A DNA stretch of 64,000 bases from Glaciecola amylolytica (lineage in GTDB: Bacteria > Bacteroidota > Bacteroidia > Flavobacteriales_D > Crocinitomicaceae), in the NCBI GenBank assembly GCA_003856375.1, contig CP034120.1, positions 496,001-560,000 on the forward strand, written 5' to 3'. Below are positions 50,901 to 59,865 of this stretch, in pieces. The translations under genes were made by a program, and so were the position numbers. Each line of letters begins with the position of its first letter. Positions within the stretch are counted from its first letter, which is position 1. The notes beneath the pieces are model-generated. The model saw nothing but the letters and a program-made list of their open reading frames with translations. It had not been told where the DNA came from and did no database searches.

Positions 50901-53900
50901 TTTTCAGTAAACCTGATCAATGGGTTGAGCTTTGCCAATTCCTCAACAGGAACAGCTACTGTAACAGGTATTTCGTCTTCTTTGGGTGCTACCATTTCGA
51001 TCTTCAAAAACAAGATTTACAATTTAAGCTCTGCAGGAGCGGGATCTACGGTAAATGGTATTGTTACTCCTAGCGGATCAATGGTAAATATCTATAATAA
51101 CCTGATCGGAGATTTGAAAGCACCTACAGCTTCAGCTGCTGATGCGATTCGTGGAATCTCGATTACGTCTACGTCTACTTCAACTACTTACAGAGTTTAT
51201 TACAATAGTGTTTACTTAAATGCATCTTCAACAGGTACAAATTTCGGTACATCCGGTATTTATCATGCGGTAAATGCTACGGCAACTACTGCAGCGTTGG
51301 ATATGCGTAATAACATTATCATTAATGAATCTACTCCGGCAGGTACGGGAATCACAGTAGCTTTCCGTCGTTCAAATACGGCGTTGAATAACTTTGCTGC
51401 TACATCAAATCGTAATTTATTGTACGCAGGTGCTCCATCGGCTACACGCTTACTGATGTATGATGGAACGACTTCTTACCAAACGATGGTTGCTTACCAA
51501 ACGGCGGTTTTACCTCGTGAAGCAAACTCATTTACAGGAGAAGCTGCATTTACCGGAACCGGTTATGGTACTGCCGGTAACTTCTTTATCAGTACGACAC
51601 CATCAAATGCAGATTATTTGAAACCTGTTGTTGGAGCTTCAACTCAAGTGGAAAGTGGTGCTGCGAATACTACAACACCGGTAGTTGCTGATGATTATGC
51701 TGCGGTTGTTCGTCAGGGTAACGCGGGTTACACAGGTACAGGAACAGCACCGGATTTGGGAGCGTTTGAATTTGAAGGTACTCAGGTAACGCCTGTAATT
51801 ACTTTGAACTCGGTAACTCCATCAACGTCTACGTTGTGTGTGGCAACCGCTCGCCTGGTATCTGTAAATATTACTACTACTTCCGGTACAATTACCGGTG
51901 CAACAATCGGATATTCCGTGAATGGTGTTCCGCAAACGAACATTGTAATGACGAATACTTCCGGTTCTACCTGGGAAGGAACGATTCCGGTACCAACACC
52001 TGGTAATGCAATAATTGCGTGGGGAGTTGCAGCACAAAATTCACTTGGATTAACAGCTTCTTATACGGGAACATCTTACTCTGATGAGCCTTTAACAGGA
52101 GTTGTTGTAGCGGCTACCACTTCTGCAAGTCCGGTATGTAACGGAACACCAGTTACTCTTGCTGTAAACATGACCAAGTCAGTTACGGCAACAATTGGAA
52201 CGGCAACAACACTTACCGGAGCAACAGCTCAACCAACTGCATTTTGTAACAGATGGTCTTCGTACCGTATGCAAACAATTTATACTGCTGCTGAATTGAC
52301 TGCTGCAGGTTTGAGTGCTGGTAGTATTCATTCAATGTCTTTCAATATTTCAACATTGGGAGATGCTGCGATAAATGCCAACTTTACTGTTAAGATTGGT
52401 ACTACTGCACTTACTGCATTTACAGATTTTGTATCTACAACAGGTTATACAACTGTTTTCCCGGCAGCAACTTATACACATGCTGTTGGTGTGAATGTGA
52501 TCAACTTCTCAACTCCTTACATTTGGGATGGAACATCCAATATCGTTGTTGAAGTAAGTCATGACGGAGCAAATGCTACCAATAATGCTCAGACATACTA
52601 TACGGCAACAGCCGCAAATACAGTGGCTTGGTCTACAGGTGGATCAGCTACAGGAACACCTAGTCAAAACAGATTGAATGTGGTCTTCTCTGCGAATACA
52701 GCACCGGTTATTCAAACCATTTCCTGGTCAGACGGAGTAGCTACAGTAGGAACTACAAATCCATTGACAGTTTCTCCAACGACAACAACTACCTATACTG
52801 CAACAATTACAGCAGCTGGTTGTACGGTTTCACCGGCACCAACTGTGAATGTTACAGTTAATCCGCTTCCAGGTACACCGACTGCAACAAACTCTGCTCA
52901 GTGTGGCGTTCAGATTCCTACAGCGAATGTAACTTCTACATCAGGACTTCCTACACCAACATTTAACTGGTATACGGTATCAACAGGTGGTACAGCAGCT
53001 CAATCGGGAGTTTCAACGACTTATACATCTACAGTAGCTTCAACTACTACGTTCTATGTAAGCGAATTGAATACTGCTACAGGTTGTGAAAGTGCAAGAG
53101 TTCCGGTAACTGTGAATGTTTCAACTCCGGATCAGGTTTCATTGACACCTTCTGTAGCGACGATTTGTGTTGGAGAATCCTTTACATTGACTGCTGCAAA
53201 TATTAATCCTACACCTTTCCAGAGTTATACATACTCAACAGAATGTGCAACAACAGGAAGTGGAGCAGAAACTCCTTTGGCTGGTGCTTCGGTAACTGTT
53301 ACTCCAACTGCGTCCGGGTCATTTACCTATACGCTTACAGGAGTTGACGGAGGTTGTGCAGCAACAGCAACAGCAACGGTTTTGGTAAACAGTCTTCCGG
53401 TAATCTCTTCCGCGACTGCGACACCTGCTACTGTTTGTTCTTCTGATCCGATTACATTAACAGGTTCAACTGCGATTGCTTCTCCAGGAGTTACTACTAT
53501 TGGAACTCAAAGCTCAACAGATATGGGGAGCGGTGTTTACCGATACGGTTACGGAACAGGTGATTTCAGACATCAATTGTTGTTTACAGCAGCTGAATTA
53601 GATGCTGCAGGATTGCAAGCAGGAAATATTACTTCTATTGCATTTAATGTGACTACAGTTGGTGCTGGTGCAGGAAATAACTACACCATTAAAATGGGGA
53701 ATACGAATGCAACTGCTGTAACAACGGCGTTCCTGACAGATCCTACATCAACAGTTTATACGAATGCTGCATATACTGCTGTCAACGGTGTGAACACACA
53801 TACATTCTCAACACCATTTAACTGGAACGGAACATCCAATGTTTTAATCGAGATTTGTTATAATGTCTCTACAACGGGTACTTCCTCTACTTTGGCTGTA

Positions 53901-56750
53901 TCTTCTCCGGCTTCAACACGAAATGTAAGCCTTCTTGGTACTGCTAACGCGTGTACGAACCCAACGGGTAGTACGTACACTGTTAGACCTTTGATTACTT
54001 TAGGAGGAGAAGTTGGAACCAATTCCAATGCTTCAATGAACTGGTCATGGGCTCCGGGAACTGGTCTTAATACACGAGTTGCAAATACTTCAATCAGCAA
54101 TACAACCGGTGCGCCTGTTACTCAGGTGTTCACGGTAACAGCAACGAATGCAACTACAGGATGTGCGGCAACAGCTACAACGCCTGCTGTAACAATTAAT
54201 CCTGCTCCTGCAGCTCCGGTGGCTAACAACGGAACGCAATGTGGAACTGGAGTGCCAACAGCGTCTGTTACAGGTTCAGGAGCACCAGGAAATACTTATT
54301 TCTGGTATTTGACTGCAACAGGTGGTACGGCTCTTCCGGGACAAACTGGAAGCTCACTTTCTACTTACAGCATTTCTGCGACGACAACTTTCTATGTGTC
54401 TGAAGGGAATGGAACATGTTTAAGCACGAGAACACCTGTGACTGCTACAGTTACACCTCCTCCGGCAGTGACTATTGGAGGAACTGCAGTTGTTTGTAAC
54501 GGAAGTTCAACAGCATTGACAGCTTCCAGCCCTAATGATCCGAACTATACTTATACATGGTCAGGAGGTTTGGGAACAGGAGCTACGGTGAGTGCGTCTC
54601 CAACAGTTAACACCACTTATACGGTTACAGCTACTGATGCCAGTGGTGGTGCAAATAACGGTTGTGTGACAAGTGCTAATATCTCCATTACTGTTAATCC
54701 ATTACCTCAAAGTTTCCCGGTTGTTCCAGCTACAGCTACTATCTGTAACGGAACGGTTCAGAACTTGACTAGTGGACCTGCGACAAGCAGTGGTACGGCA
54801 ATTTTGGGAACAGGTACAACTGCACCAAGTACAACATCTTATCCGAATCCGTTTAGCGCTTTCTATGGAGGTGTAAAACACCAGATCCTATTTACTGCGG
54901 CAGAACTTACTGCTCAAGGATTGGTTACAGGAAGCCAGGTTAATTCAATTACATTTGATCTGAACGCATTTGCAGCAAATGCTTGTGCAAACCTGACAAT
55001 TCGTATGGGGAACACTTCAAATACTGCTTTGACAGGATTTGTTACTGGTACTTCTACGGTTTACGGGCCTACAACTTATACTCCGTCTGCAACAGGATTG
55101 GTAACCTTTACATTGACCACTCCTTTTACCTGGAACGGAACATCCAACATTGTTGTTGAGACAGTTCATAACGCAGGAAACTCAGGAAACGGTTCAGGTA
55201 CTCGTACCAATACAACGACAACACCGACAAATACTGTTTATTACGGTGCTACTGATAACGTTGCCGGAGGAATTGCGGGTTACGATGCTTTGAGTGCATG
55301 GGGAACGAGCGGTGCCAGCGCCTTAAGACCAAATGTACGTTTTGCTTATACAAATGTTGTTCCTACATGGTCTCCTGCAGGAACGCTTTATACCAATGCG
55401 GGAGCTACAACTGCTTATACAGGGACAGCAACATCCAGCGTTTATGCAAAACCAACAACAACTACGACTTATATTGCAACATATACGGGAAGTAACGGTT
55501 GTACGGTACAAAGCTCAGCAACGATTACGGTGAATCAACCATCGACATCGACAACAGCTATTACAGAGTGTGATTCTTATTTGTGGAACGGAACAACTTA
55601 TACAACTTCCGGAACTTACACACACACAACTACGAACAGCTTAGGATGTGATTCTGTTGCGACATTGAACCTTGTAATTAAAAACAGCACTGGTTCAACT
55701 GTTCCGGTAACAGCTTGTACTTCTTATACATGGCCTCAAACAGGTTTAGTATACAACACAAGCGGATTGTATCGTGATACGGTTCCGAATGCTGTAGGTT
55801 GTGACTCGGTGATTACATTGAATTTGACAATTAATCTGCCAAGTACAGCAACAGTTACAGCAACTGGTTGTGGATCGTATGTTTGGGCATTGAATAGTCA
55901 AACGTATACAACATCAGGTTCTTACACGCATACAATTCCGAACTCAGTTAACTGTGATTCAGTTGTAACATTGAACTTGACGATTGGTCAGCCGAATACC
56001 GGAATTGATACGCAGGTTGCTTGTGGATCGTTTACATGGATCAATGGAGTAGTGTATACTGCTTCAACCAATACTCCGACATTCACAGTGACGAATGCTT
56101 CGGGTTGTGATTCAGTGGTTACGTTGAACCTGACAATTAATCAGCCTACAACGTCATCCGTTACGGTGTCTTCCTGTGGTGCGTATACATGGCCTTTAAA
56201 CGGACAAACGTATACTGCTTCCGGAGCATACAACGATACGCTTACGAATGCTGCAAACTGTGATTCTATTATTACATTGAATCTGACAGTTATTCCATTC
56301 TCTGTATCTGCAACTGATAACGGAAACGGAACGTTTACTGCTTCTGCAGGTACAAGCTACCAGTGGATTAATTGTACGACAAACACTCCGGTTGCGGGAG
56401 CAACAGCACAGACCTTTACGCCATCTGTAAATGGATCTTATGCGGTTATTATCACAACAGGAATTTGTTCGGATACATCGAATTGTATCACGATTACAAA
56501 TGTTGGAATCAAGGAAAATTCAGTGTCTAATATCTCTGTTCACCCGAACCCGACTCATGACTTCGTAGTTGTGACAATGGATGAAGGAACTGCAACAGTG
56601 GATGTATTCGATGCTCAAGGTAAATTGGTTCAAACGTCTCAAATCAAATCCGGAGATCAAATTGATCTTGGGGCTTACGAAAGAGGTGTTTATACATTGA
56701 AAATCAAAACTGAAGTTGGAACTTCCGTTGAACGAATCGTGAAGAACTAA
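47994..56750 (+). CDS. Giant T9SS-secreted adhesin-like repeat protein
   Basis: The 2918-residue product has a signal peptide (about 1-30) and an N-terminal beta domain, then a fibronectin type III domain (about 268-355) and a long right-handed beta-helix-like region (about 366-1270, many N-N-x-I-x-N-L turns). Three copies of a domain with TAAEL.A.GL..G and W.GTSN..VE signatures follow (about 1416-1565, 1836-2005 and 2263-2449). Two Ig-like copies with FYVSE.N lie near 1626-1712 and 2071-2152. Five Cys-containing repeats ending CDS(V/I/A).TLNLTI (about 2523-2767) and a T9SS sorting domain (about 2838-2918) close it. It is very rich in Thr, Ser, Gly and Asn. It should be a cell-surface adhesin or biofilm protein. 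Confidence 0.88.
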   Translation: MKNNSFKKWLVLSALFGLMCFSPHMLLRAQSTANYAFSTNTTGSLGLDMNGNVVDMSTGTTQVLATNTSQDQAINAAAITFPAAFEFYFGGNRFTSYYATSNGIVQLGAPAVIGGGTYTIAGGTLAAPRFSAFDGDLGTGTTGGIFGKLIGTGPNRCYVIEFRNMNLMWDTYTNDGTYQVRFYESTGVVEYVYGAMYCNTISETADETPEVGFSWGGAANQSLSIDITTSAIDLSGTITQNVVAPGANIPNLNSAAEGSRRIYRFTPPVPAAAAALTFTAVSGNGMTLNWTDNASNELAYLIHRSTDGVNYSFVASIAANSVLYNATGLSFGTLYYWKVTPVTEGALGLPSVSGNQATNAGVLSGIKTVGSGGDYQNLTTAFADINALGLTGNVELQLITGYPATPETYPIVSCNSIATAAYNVKVYPTVSGLSITSANATGTLNLNGATNLTFDGRVNQAGASDLVISNTNAGASYAVQFVNDAKSNTLQYLTIHSANNSTSSGTIVFAGSTGTTGNDNNLIDYCDIKDGATTPNNGIYSAGTSTTVDNSGNIVSNSNIYNYFNSANASNGIVLSSNSSAWTINANKFYQTGTRTVTAGSQHRGINIITGSGNGYVITNNVIGYANSTGTGVTTYTASAGRFFGIELTASNTGTASSVQGNTISGISLTSTSGTTTAPGIFAGISILGGTVSVGNVTPNTIGASTGTGAITVSNSNNANIFGIHANSSGTLNIVNNVISSISAAGSAAGVSCGVTGINTSGGGTALTITGNTIGSATANAVTSGTLGTTTATTTVAGISAGAFTTLTINGNTINNVKSNSSGTSSTLKGIYADASPTTLVMNTNTVSNLSMVAGVLTNIEAITPSTLTSNGNNVSNASVTGATGTIYGMRSSTTQFTYNNNVIHDLAITANSGSSSSVVYGIYNAGSPTLENITNNQIYNLSIAGATTATSNIVTGILTNTTASSVKNFSVNLINGLSFANSSTGTATVTGISSSLGATISIFKNKIYNLSSAGAGSTVNGIVTPSGSMVNIYNNLIGDLKAPTASAADAIRGISITSTSTSTTYRVYYNSVYLNASSTGTNFGTSGIYHAVNATATTAALDMRNNIIINESTPAGTGITVAFRRSNTALNNFAATSNRNLLYAGAPSATRLLMYDGTTSYQTMVAYQTAVLPREANSFTGEAAFTGTGYGTAGNFFISTTPSNADYLKPVVGASTQVESGAANTTTPVVADDYAAVVRQGNAGYTGTGTAPDLGAFEFEGTQVTPVITLNSVTPSTSTLCVATARLVSVNITTTSGTITGATIGYSVNGVPQTNIVMTNTSGSTWEGTIPVPTPGNAIIAWGVAAQNSLGLTASYTGTSYSDEPLTGVVVAATTSASPVCNGTPVTLAVNMTKSVTATIGTATTLTGATAQPTAFCNRWSSYRMQTIYTAAELTAAGLSAGSIHSMSFNISTLGDAAINANFTVKIGTTALTAFTDFVSTTGYTTVFPAATYTHAVGVNVINFSTPYIWDGTSNIVVEVSHDGANATNNAQTYYTATAANTVAWSTGGSATGTPSQNRLNVVFSANTAPVIQTISWSDGVATVGTTNPLTVSPTTTTTYTATITAAGCTVSPAPTVNVTVNPLPGTPTATNSAQCGVQIPTANVTSTSGLPTPTFNWYTVSTGGTAAQSGVSTTYTSTVASTTTFYVSELNTATGCESARVPVTVNVSTPDQVSLTPSVATICVGESFTLTAANINPTPFQSYTYSTECATTGSGAETPLAGASVTVTPTASGSFTYTLTGVDGGCAATATATVLVNSLPVISSATATPATVCSSDPITLTGSTAIASPGVTTIGTQSSTDMGSGVYRYGYGTGDFRHQLLFTAAELDAAGLQAGNITSIAFNVTTVGAGAGNNYTIKMGNTNATAVTTAFLTDPTSTVYTNAAYTAVNGVNTHTFSTPFNWNGTSNVLIEICYNVSTTGTSSTLAVSSPASTRNVSLLGTANACTNPTGSTYTVRPLITLGGEVGTNSNASMNWSWAPGTGLNTRVANTSISNTTGAPVTQVFTVTATNATTGCAATATTPAVTINPAPAAPVANNGTQCGTGVPTASVTGSGAPGNTYFWYLTATGGTALPGQTGSSLSTYSISATTTFYVSEGNGTCLSTRTPVTATVTPPPAVTIGGTAVVCNGSSTALTASSPNDPNYTYTWSGGLGTGATVSASPTVNTTYTVTATDASGGANNGCVTSANISITVNPLPQSFPVVPATATICNGTVQNLTSGPATSSGTAILGTGTTAPSTTSYPNPFSAFYGGVKHQILFTAAELTAQGLVTGSQVNSITFDLNAFAANACANLTIRMGNTSNTALTGFVTGTSTVYGPTTYTPSATGLVTFTLTTPFTWNGTSNIVVETVHNAGNSGNGSGTRTNTTTTPTNTVYYGATDNVAGGIAGYDALSAWGTSGASALRPNVRFAYTNVVPTWSPAGTLYTNAGATTAYTGTATSSVYAKPTTTTTYIATYTGSNGCTVQSSATITVNQPSTSTTAITECDSYLWNGTTYTTSGTYTHTTTNSLGCDSVATLNLVIKNSTGSTVPVTACTSYTWPQTGLVYNTSGLYRDTVPNAVGCDSVITLNLTINLPSTATVTATGCGSYVWALNSQTYTTSGSYTHTIPNSVNCDSVVTLNLTIGQPNTGIDTQVACGSFTWINGVVYTASTNTPTFTVTNASGCDSVVTLNLTINQPTTSSVTVSSCGAYTWPLNGQTYTASGAYNDTLTNAANCDSIITLNLTVIPFSVSATDNGNGTFTASAGTSYQWINCTTNTPVAGATAQTFTPSVNGSYAVIITTGICSDTSNCITITNVGIKENSVSNISVHPNPTHDFVVVTMDEGTATVDVFDAQGKLVQTSQIKSGDQIDLGAYERGVYTLKIKTEVGTSVERIVKN

Positions 56751-56777
56751 TAGATTGATCAGAATCTTCTGATTGCG

Positions 56778-56814
56778 AAAGCGGACATTCGAAAGAGTGT
56801 CCGCTTTTTTGTTT
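56778..56814 (+). terminator. Rho-independent terminator
   Basis: AAAGCGGACA and TGTCCGCTTT form a 10-bp stem around a ten-base loop, followed by TTTTTGTTT. It ends the adhesin gene. Confidence 0.88.
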
Positions 56815-56900
56815 GTAGGGATTTTTGAATGGATGAAAGATGCATGGATTGACATTTGTGTTTTGTCCTTTGTTATGTGCTCTTGATACATCCCGCATGT

Positions 56901-56963
56901 GTCAATTCGAGTAGTCAGCTTTGCTGACGTATCGAGAATATGAGCCGGGATACTCGAACTGAC
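56901..56963. repeat. Nested inverted-repeat (REP-like) element
   Basis: Outer arms GTCAATTCGAGTA (56901-56913) and TACTCGAACTGAC (56951-56963) enclose an inner hairpin GTCAGC-TTT-GCTGAC (56914-56928). It has no coding sequence and lies in the 700-base gap after the adhesin gene. Similar TCGAGTA/TACTCGA hairpins are scattered in many Flavobacteriia, probably as non-autonomous repeats. Outside this element, the tandem array and two terminators the gap shows nothing else. Confidence 0.7.
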
Positions 56964-57110
56964 AATGGCAAAACCACCCGAACCGATTAAATGGTTTTCA
57001 TTGAATGGATGAAAATGACGAAGATGCTCGAAGGTTGGTATTTTGAAGGAAACACCTTGGCTTGACTGTTTGATAATAAGGATCACCTGAAATCCCATGC
57101 GCGGTGCAAA

Positions 57111-57140
57111 CAAAAAAAAGACCGTTACTATGAACGGTCT
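57111..57140 (-). terminator. Terminator beyond the 55-bp array
   Basis: On the minus strand AGACCGTT pairs with AACGGTCT around six bases and is followed by eight T. It is the first terminator downstream of the minus-strand secreted-protein operon, so that transcript probably runs through the whole tandem array. Confidence 0.82.
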
Positions 57141-57208
57141 CTCGGGTAAATCGGATTATTGATTTTTCACTTTGTCAAAAGTGTTTTGTCTTTAAAAGGT
57201 TCGCTTTG

Positions 57209-57449
57209 GTTTTCGAAAACATTGCTTTATCATTCGGTTTACGCCTTAACAGGCTAACCTAAGTCTTCGAAAGCGATACTTTTCCTTCGCATGACGCTTG
57301 TGCCCAAGCTATGCTCAGTCTTCGAAAGCGGTGCTTTTCCTTCGCATGACGCTTGTGCCCAAGCTATGCTCAGTCTTCGAAAGCGGTGCTTTTCCTTCGC
57401 ATGACGCTTGTGCCCAAGCTATGCTCAGTCTTCGAAAGCGGTGCTTTCT
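57209..57449. repeat. 55-bp tandem repeat array
   Basis: Three head-to-tail 55-base units lie at 57262-57316, 57317-57371 and 57372-57426. Copies 2 and 3 are identical and copy 1 differs at two bases. A partial fourth unit (57427-57449) ends just before the stop codon of the 57451 gene. A degenerate copy occupies 57209-57261. Each unit contains an imperfect hairpin GCAT-GAC-GCTTG-TGCC-CAAGC-T-ATGC and a smaller AAAGC-GGT-GCTTT stem. Units are contiguous with no spacers, so it is not a CRISPR array. On the minus strand it forms the 3' untranslated region of the secreted-protein operon. Confidence 0.93.
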
Positions 57450-57450
57450 C

Positions 57451-57825
57451 TTACTTTGAGAGATGCTGTGTTTCTCCTTCCCCGACAGTGTTTGTTTTTT
57501 TATGTTCAGCCGGAACAAATTGCCGGATTACATCAAGAATGTCTTTTACTTCAAGCCAGTTTTCATGACTTACGACTAATTCGTTCTGCGGTGTCAGGGT
57601 GCAGGATACGTAGCCGTCTTTTTGTTCCATCACAGCAGCGATCTGCATCAAATGTGAGTTGGTGATGGTTGTTGTGGAGGTGAAGCCTGTAGAAACGATC
57701 TGAGAGACGTTTTTTGTCTGATTGTAACGTGCTTTTTCCTGATTTAATTCAAAAGTAGCTGTTGTTTGAGAAAATGCTCCACCGGATAACAAACACAGTG
57801 CAAGAACTGAAAGGATCTTTTTCAT
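57451..57825 (-). CDS. Small exported protein of unknown function
   Basis: The 124-residue product has a signal peptide (MKKILSVLALCLLSGGAFSQ). A mixed alpha/beta domain of about 85 residues (TATFELNQEKARYNQ ... SHLMQIAAVMEQKDGYVSCTLTPQNELVVSHENWLEVKDILDVIRQFV) and a short polar tail follow. I do not recognise it. No sorting domain is present, so it may stay in the periplasm. The start lies two bases after the stop of the large secreted-protein gene, and the 55-bp repeat array begins immediately after its stop. Confidence 0.65.
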   Translation of the reverse strand: MKKILSVLALCLLSGGAFSQTTATFELNQEKARYNQTKNVSQIVSTGFTSTTTITNSHLMQIAAVMEQKDGYVSCTLTPQNELVVSHENWLEVKDILDVIRQFVPAEHKKTNTVGEGETQHLSK

Positions 57826-57827
57826 GA

Positions 57828-59708
57828 TTAATCAAATTTAATAATACGTTGTTTTTGCGATGAACTGCTGCTTGTAACCACTAAAGTGTAAACACCATCT
57901 CTAAGCTGGGAAATATCTCTGTAAAGGTTGGTTATGCCTTCTTTCACATCGATATTTTCACTCATTACCTGAACTCCTTTCTGATCAAGAACGGAAATGC
58001 TGATGGTTTCGCTTTTAGCGCTTTGAAGCTGAATGGTTAATTGATCTTTTGCAGGATTGGGATATGCGCTGAACAAACCGTCCGAATCATCTTTTGAATT
58101 AATGGAAATGATTTTGGAGTCTGTTCGTTCACCATCCAGATTTACTTGCTGCAGTTTGTAAAAACTTGTTCCGGATGGAACTCCCTGGTGAATAAAATCA
58201 TAGGATTGCTGCTGGGAAGTAGTACCTGCTCCCTCAATAATTCCAACTGGTTCGAAATGCTCGGCATCGCGAGAATACATCACTTCGAAATGATCGTTTT
58301 TGTATTCTCCTTCGGTAGTCCACGAAAGAAAGTTACCGCTTGAAGTCGGGTTTCCATTGAATTCGGATAATGCTACGGGAAGAATTCCTATCGCGGTCCA
58401 GCCCGAAATAGTGAACTCGCAGCCATCTCCGGAATTTCCGTCGATCATTAATAAGTATTGATTTCCGATGGTTAATCCGGTTGCTGTTACAGTACCTAAT
58501 GTTGTGTTTCCGGGATTGTAACAGTTCGACATAGATGTGAATCCTGTACAACAGCCTGAAGCGTCGTAAGTGACACTGTATACATGCGCCTGAATTCCCC
58601 AGTTGCTCACACAACCAAATACACTTGTAATAGGAAAGGTATGAGTGGTGCTGGCTGCTGTGAACTGATACCAGGAGTTATTTTCGATGGAACCGCAAAA
58701 AACAGAATTTACGTTTCCGGGTAAATCAGGTGTAAAAGTAACATCCGTTGATGCAGAGAATGTCCCGGGTCCTTGAGTTAAGGTTGCCGGTGATGGGCAA
58801 TTGTCGTTGGTTGCAGCGCTTCCGCATGAATTCGTCGGGCCTCCGGCAACAGCGCAAATGGAAAAGGTTCCTGATCCGCCGCTAAAATCCCACATCCGGA
58901 TATACAAGGTGCTTCCGGGTGTTAATCCTCCGCGGGTGATCATGGACATTGCTCCGTTTGGAGAATCATCGTCGTCACATTCCAAAAGTGTCAATGAACC
59001 ACAGGTTCCGGTATAGAAAGCCAATCCGCTGTCAGTCATTGTGCCGGAATTGGTGTTTACCATAACTGATCCTGTTGGAGGAACAATGACTGTAAACCAA
59101 ACATCTTCTCCTACATAGGAAGCACAACCCGGTGCCGGAACTCCGGCAGTTGCAGTTGCACCAATATTGCTTGTTGAGGAATACGAACAAGACGCATTTG
59201 CAGTCAGCGGTGTAGCCGTACAAGGATCGTCATTTGTCATGGGAAGAGGCGCACTGGCGCAAATCTGAAAAGTACCGTTATTGTCTCCTCCGAATTCCCA
59301 AACGCGGATAAAGATGGTACTTCCGGGAGTTAATCCGGTTCGGTTGATCATCGACATGTTTCCGTTGGGAGAGTCGTCATCGTCACATTCCAACAAGGTT
59401 AATGCTCCACAGGTTCCGGTATAGAAAGCCAATCCGGAATCCAGGATAACTCCTGTTGCCATATCTACATTCAGGATTCCGCTTGCGGGAACAACCGCTG
59501 TGAACCAAACATCACCACTGGAATAACTGGCACAACCCGGAGCAGGAACTCCTGCAGAAGCAGTGGCTGCTGCATTGGTGTAAGTTGCATAAGAACAGGA
59601 AGTTCCCACTGTTAAAGGTGTTGCTGAACATGGATTATCGTTGGCAGGTTGGGCAAAACAGGTAGAAAAAGGTAAAATACTGATTACCAGTTGTAGTAGT
59701 AGCTTCAT
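57828..59708 (-). CDS. Secreted protein with two tandem PPC-like domains and T9SS sorting domain
   Basis: The 626-residue product has a signal peptide (about 1-19). Two nearly identical domains (about 22-155 and 160-290), each with NDNPC/NDDPC, GCASY..., DVWFT, DSGLAFYTGTCG, LLECDDDDSPNG and GLTPGSTxxIR, are followed by a third divergent domain (about 300-440). An LPVALSEF linker domain (about 445-545) and a sorting domain (about 548-626, YPNPAKDQLTIQL ... LRDGVYTLVV) close it. The acidic DDDD loops suggest calcium binding. It leads a two-gene operon with the small exported protein. Confidence 0.83.
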   Translation of the reverse strand: MKLLLQLVISILPFSTCFAQPANDNPCSATPLTVGTSCSYATYTNAAATASAGVPAPGCASYSSGDVWFTAVVPASGILNVDMATGVILDSGLAFYTGTCGALTLLECDDDDSPNGNMSMINRTGLTPGSTIFIRVWEFGGDNNGTFQICASAPLPMTNDDPCTATPLTANASCSYSSTSNIGATATAGVPAPGCASYVGEDVWFTVIVPPTGSVMVNTNSGTMTDSGLAFYTGTCGSLTLLECDDDDSPNGAMSMITRGGLTPGSTLYIRMWDFSGGSGTFSICAVAGGPTNSCGSAATNDNCPSPATLTQGPGTFSASTDVTFTPDLPGNVNSVFCGSIENNSWYQFTAASTTHTFPITSVFGCVSNWGIQAHVYSVTYDASGCCTGFTSMSNCYNPGNTTLGTVTATGLTIGNQYLLMIDGNSGDGCEFTISGWTAIGILPVALSEFNGNPTSSGNFLSWTTEGEYKNDHFEVMYSRDAEHFEPVGIIEGAGTTSQQQSYDFIHQGVPSGTSFYKLQQVNLDGERTDSKIISINSKDDSDGLFSAYPNPAKDQLTIQLQSAKSETISISVLDQKGVQVMSENIDVKEGITNLYRDISQLRDGVYTLVVTSSSSSQKQRIIKFD

Positions 59709-59813
59709 AAAAGATCATCATTAGTTAAAAGAATATTAATAATGATTTTCTTTTTTTTGTTAAGAAAATGAACAGATTACTTAGTTGAATGTACGAAATG
59801 GAGTTTGAAATGA

Positions 59814-59845
59814 ATAAAAAAGACAGGCTGAAACAACCTGTCTTT
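59814..59845 (-). terminator. Rho-independent terminator
   Basis: On the minus strand AAAGACAGG pairs with CCTGTCTTT around a nine-base loop and runs into TTTT. It ends the pirin/nitroreductase/YceI operon. Confidence 0.88.
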
Positions 59846-59865
59846 ACTAAATCAGTTTACTAAAT

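Noticed and set aside
56520-57113. 197-codon minus-strand frame after the adhesin gene
   Set aside because: It overlaps the adhesin C-terminus, a terminator and the REP-like element; the peptide has no domain or signal.
57262-57449. CRISPR array
   Set aside because: The 55-base units are directly contiguous without spacers and there are no cas genes.
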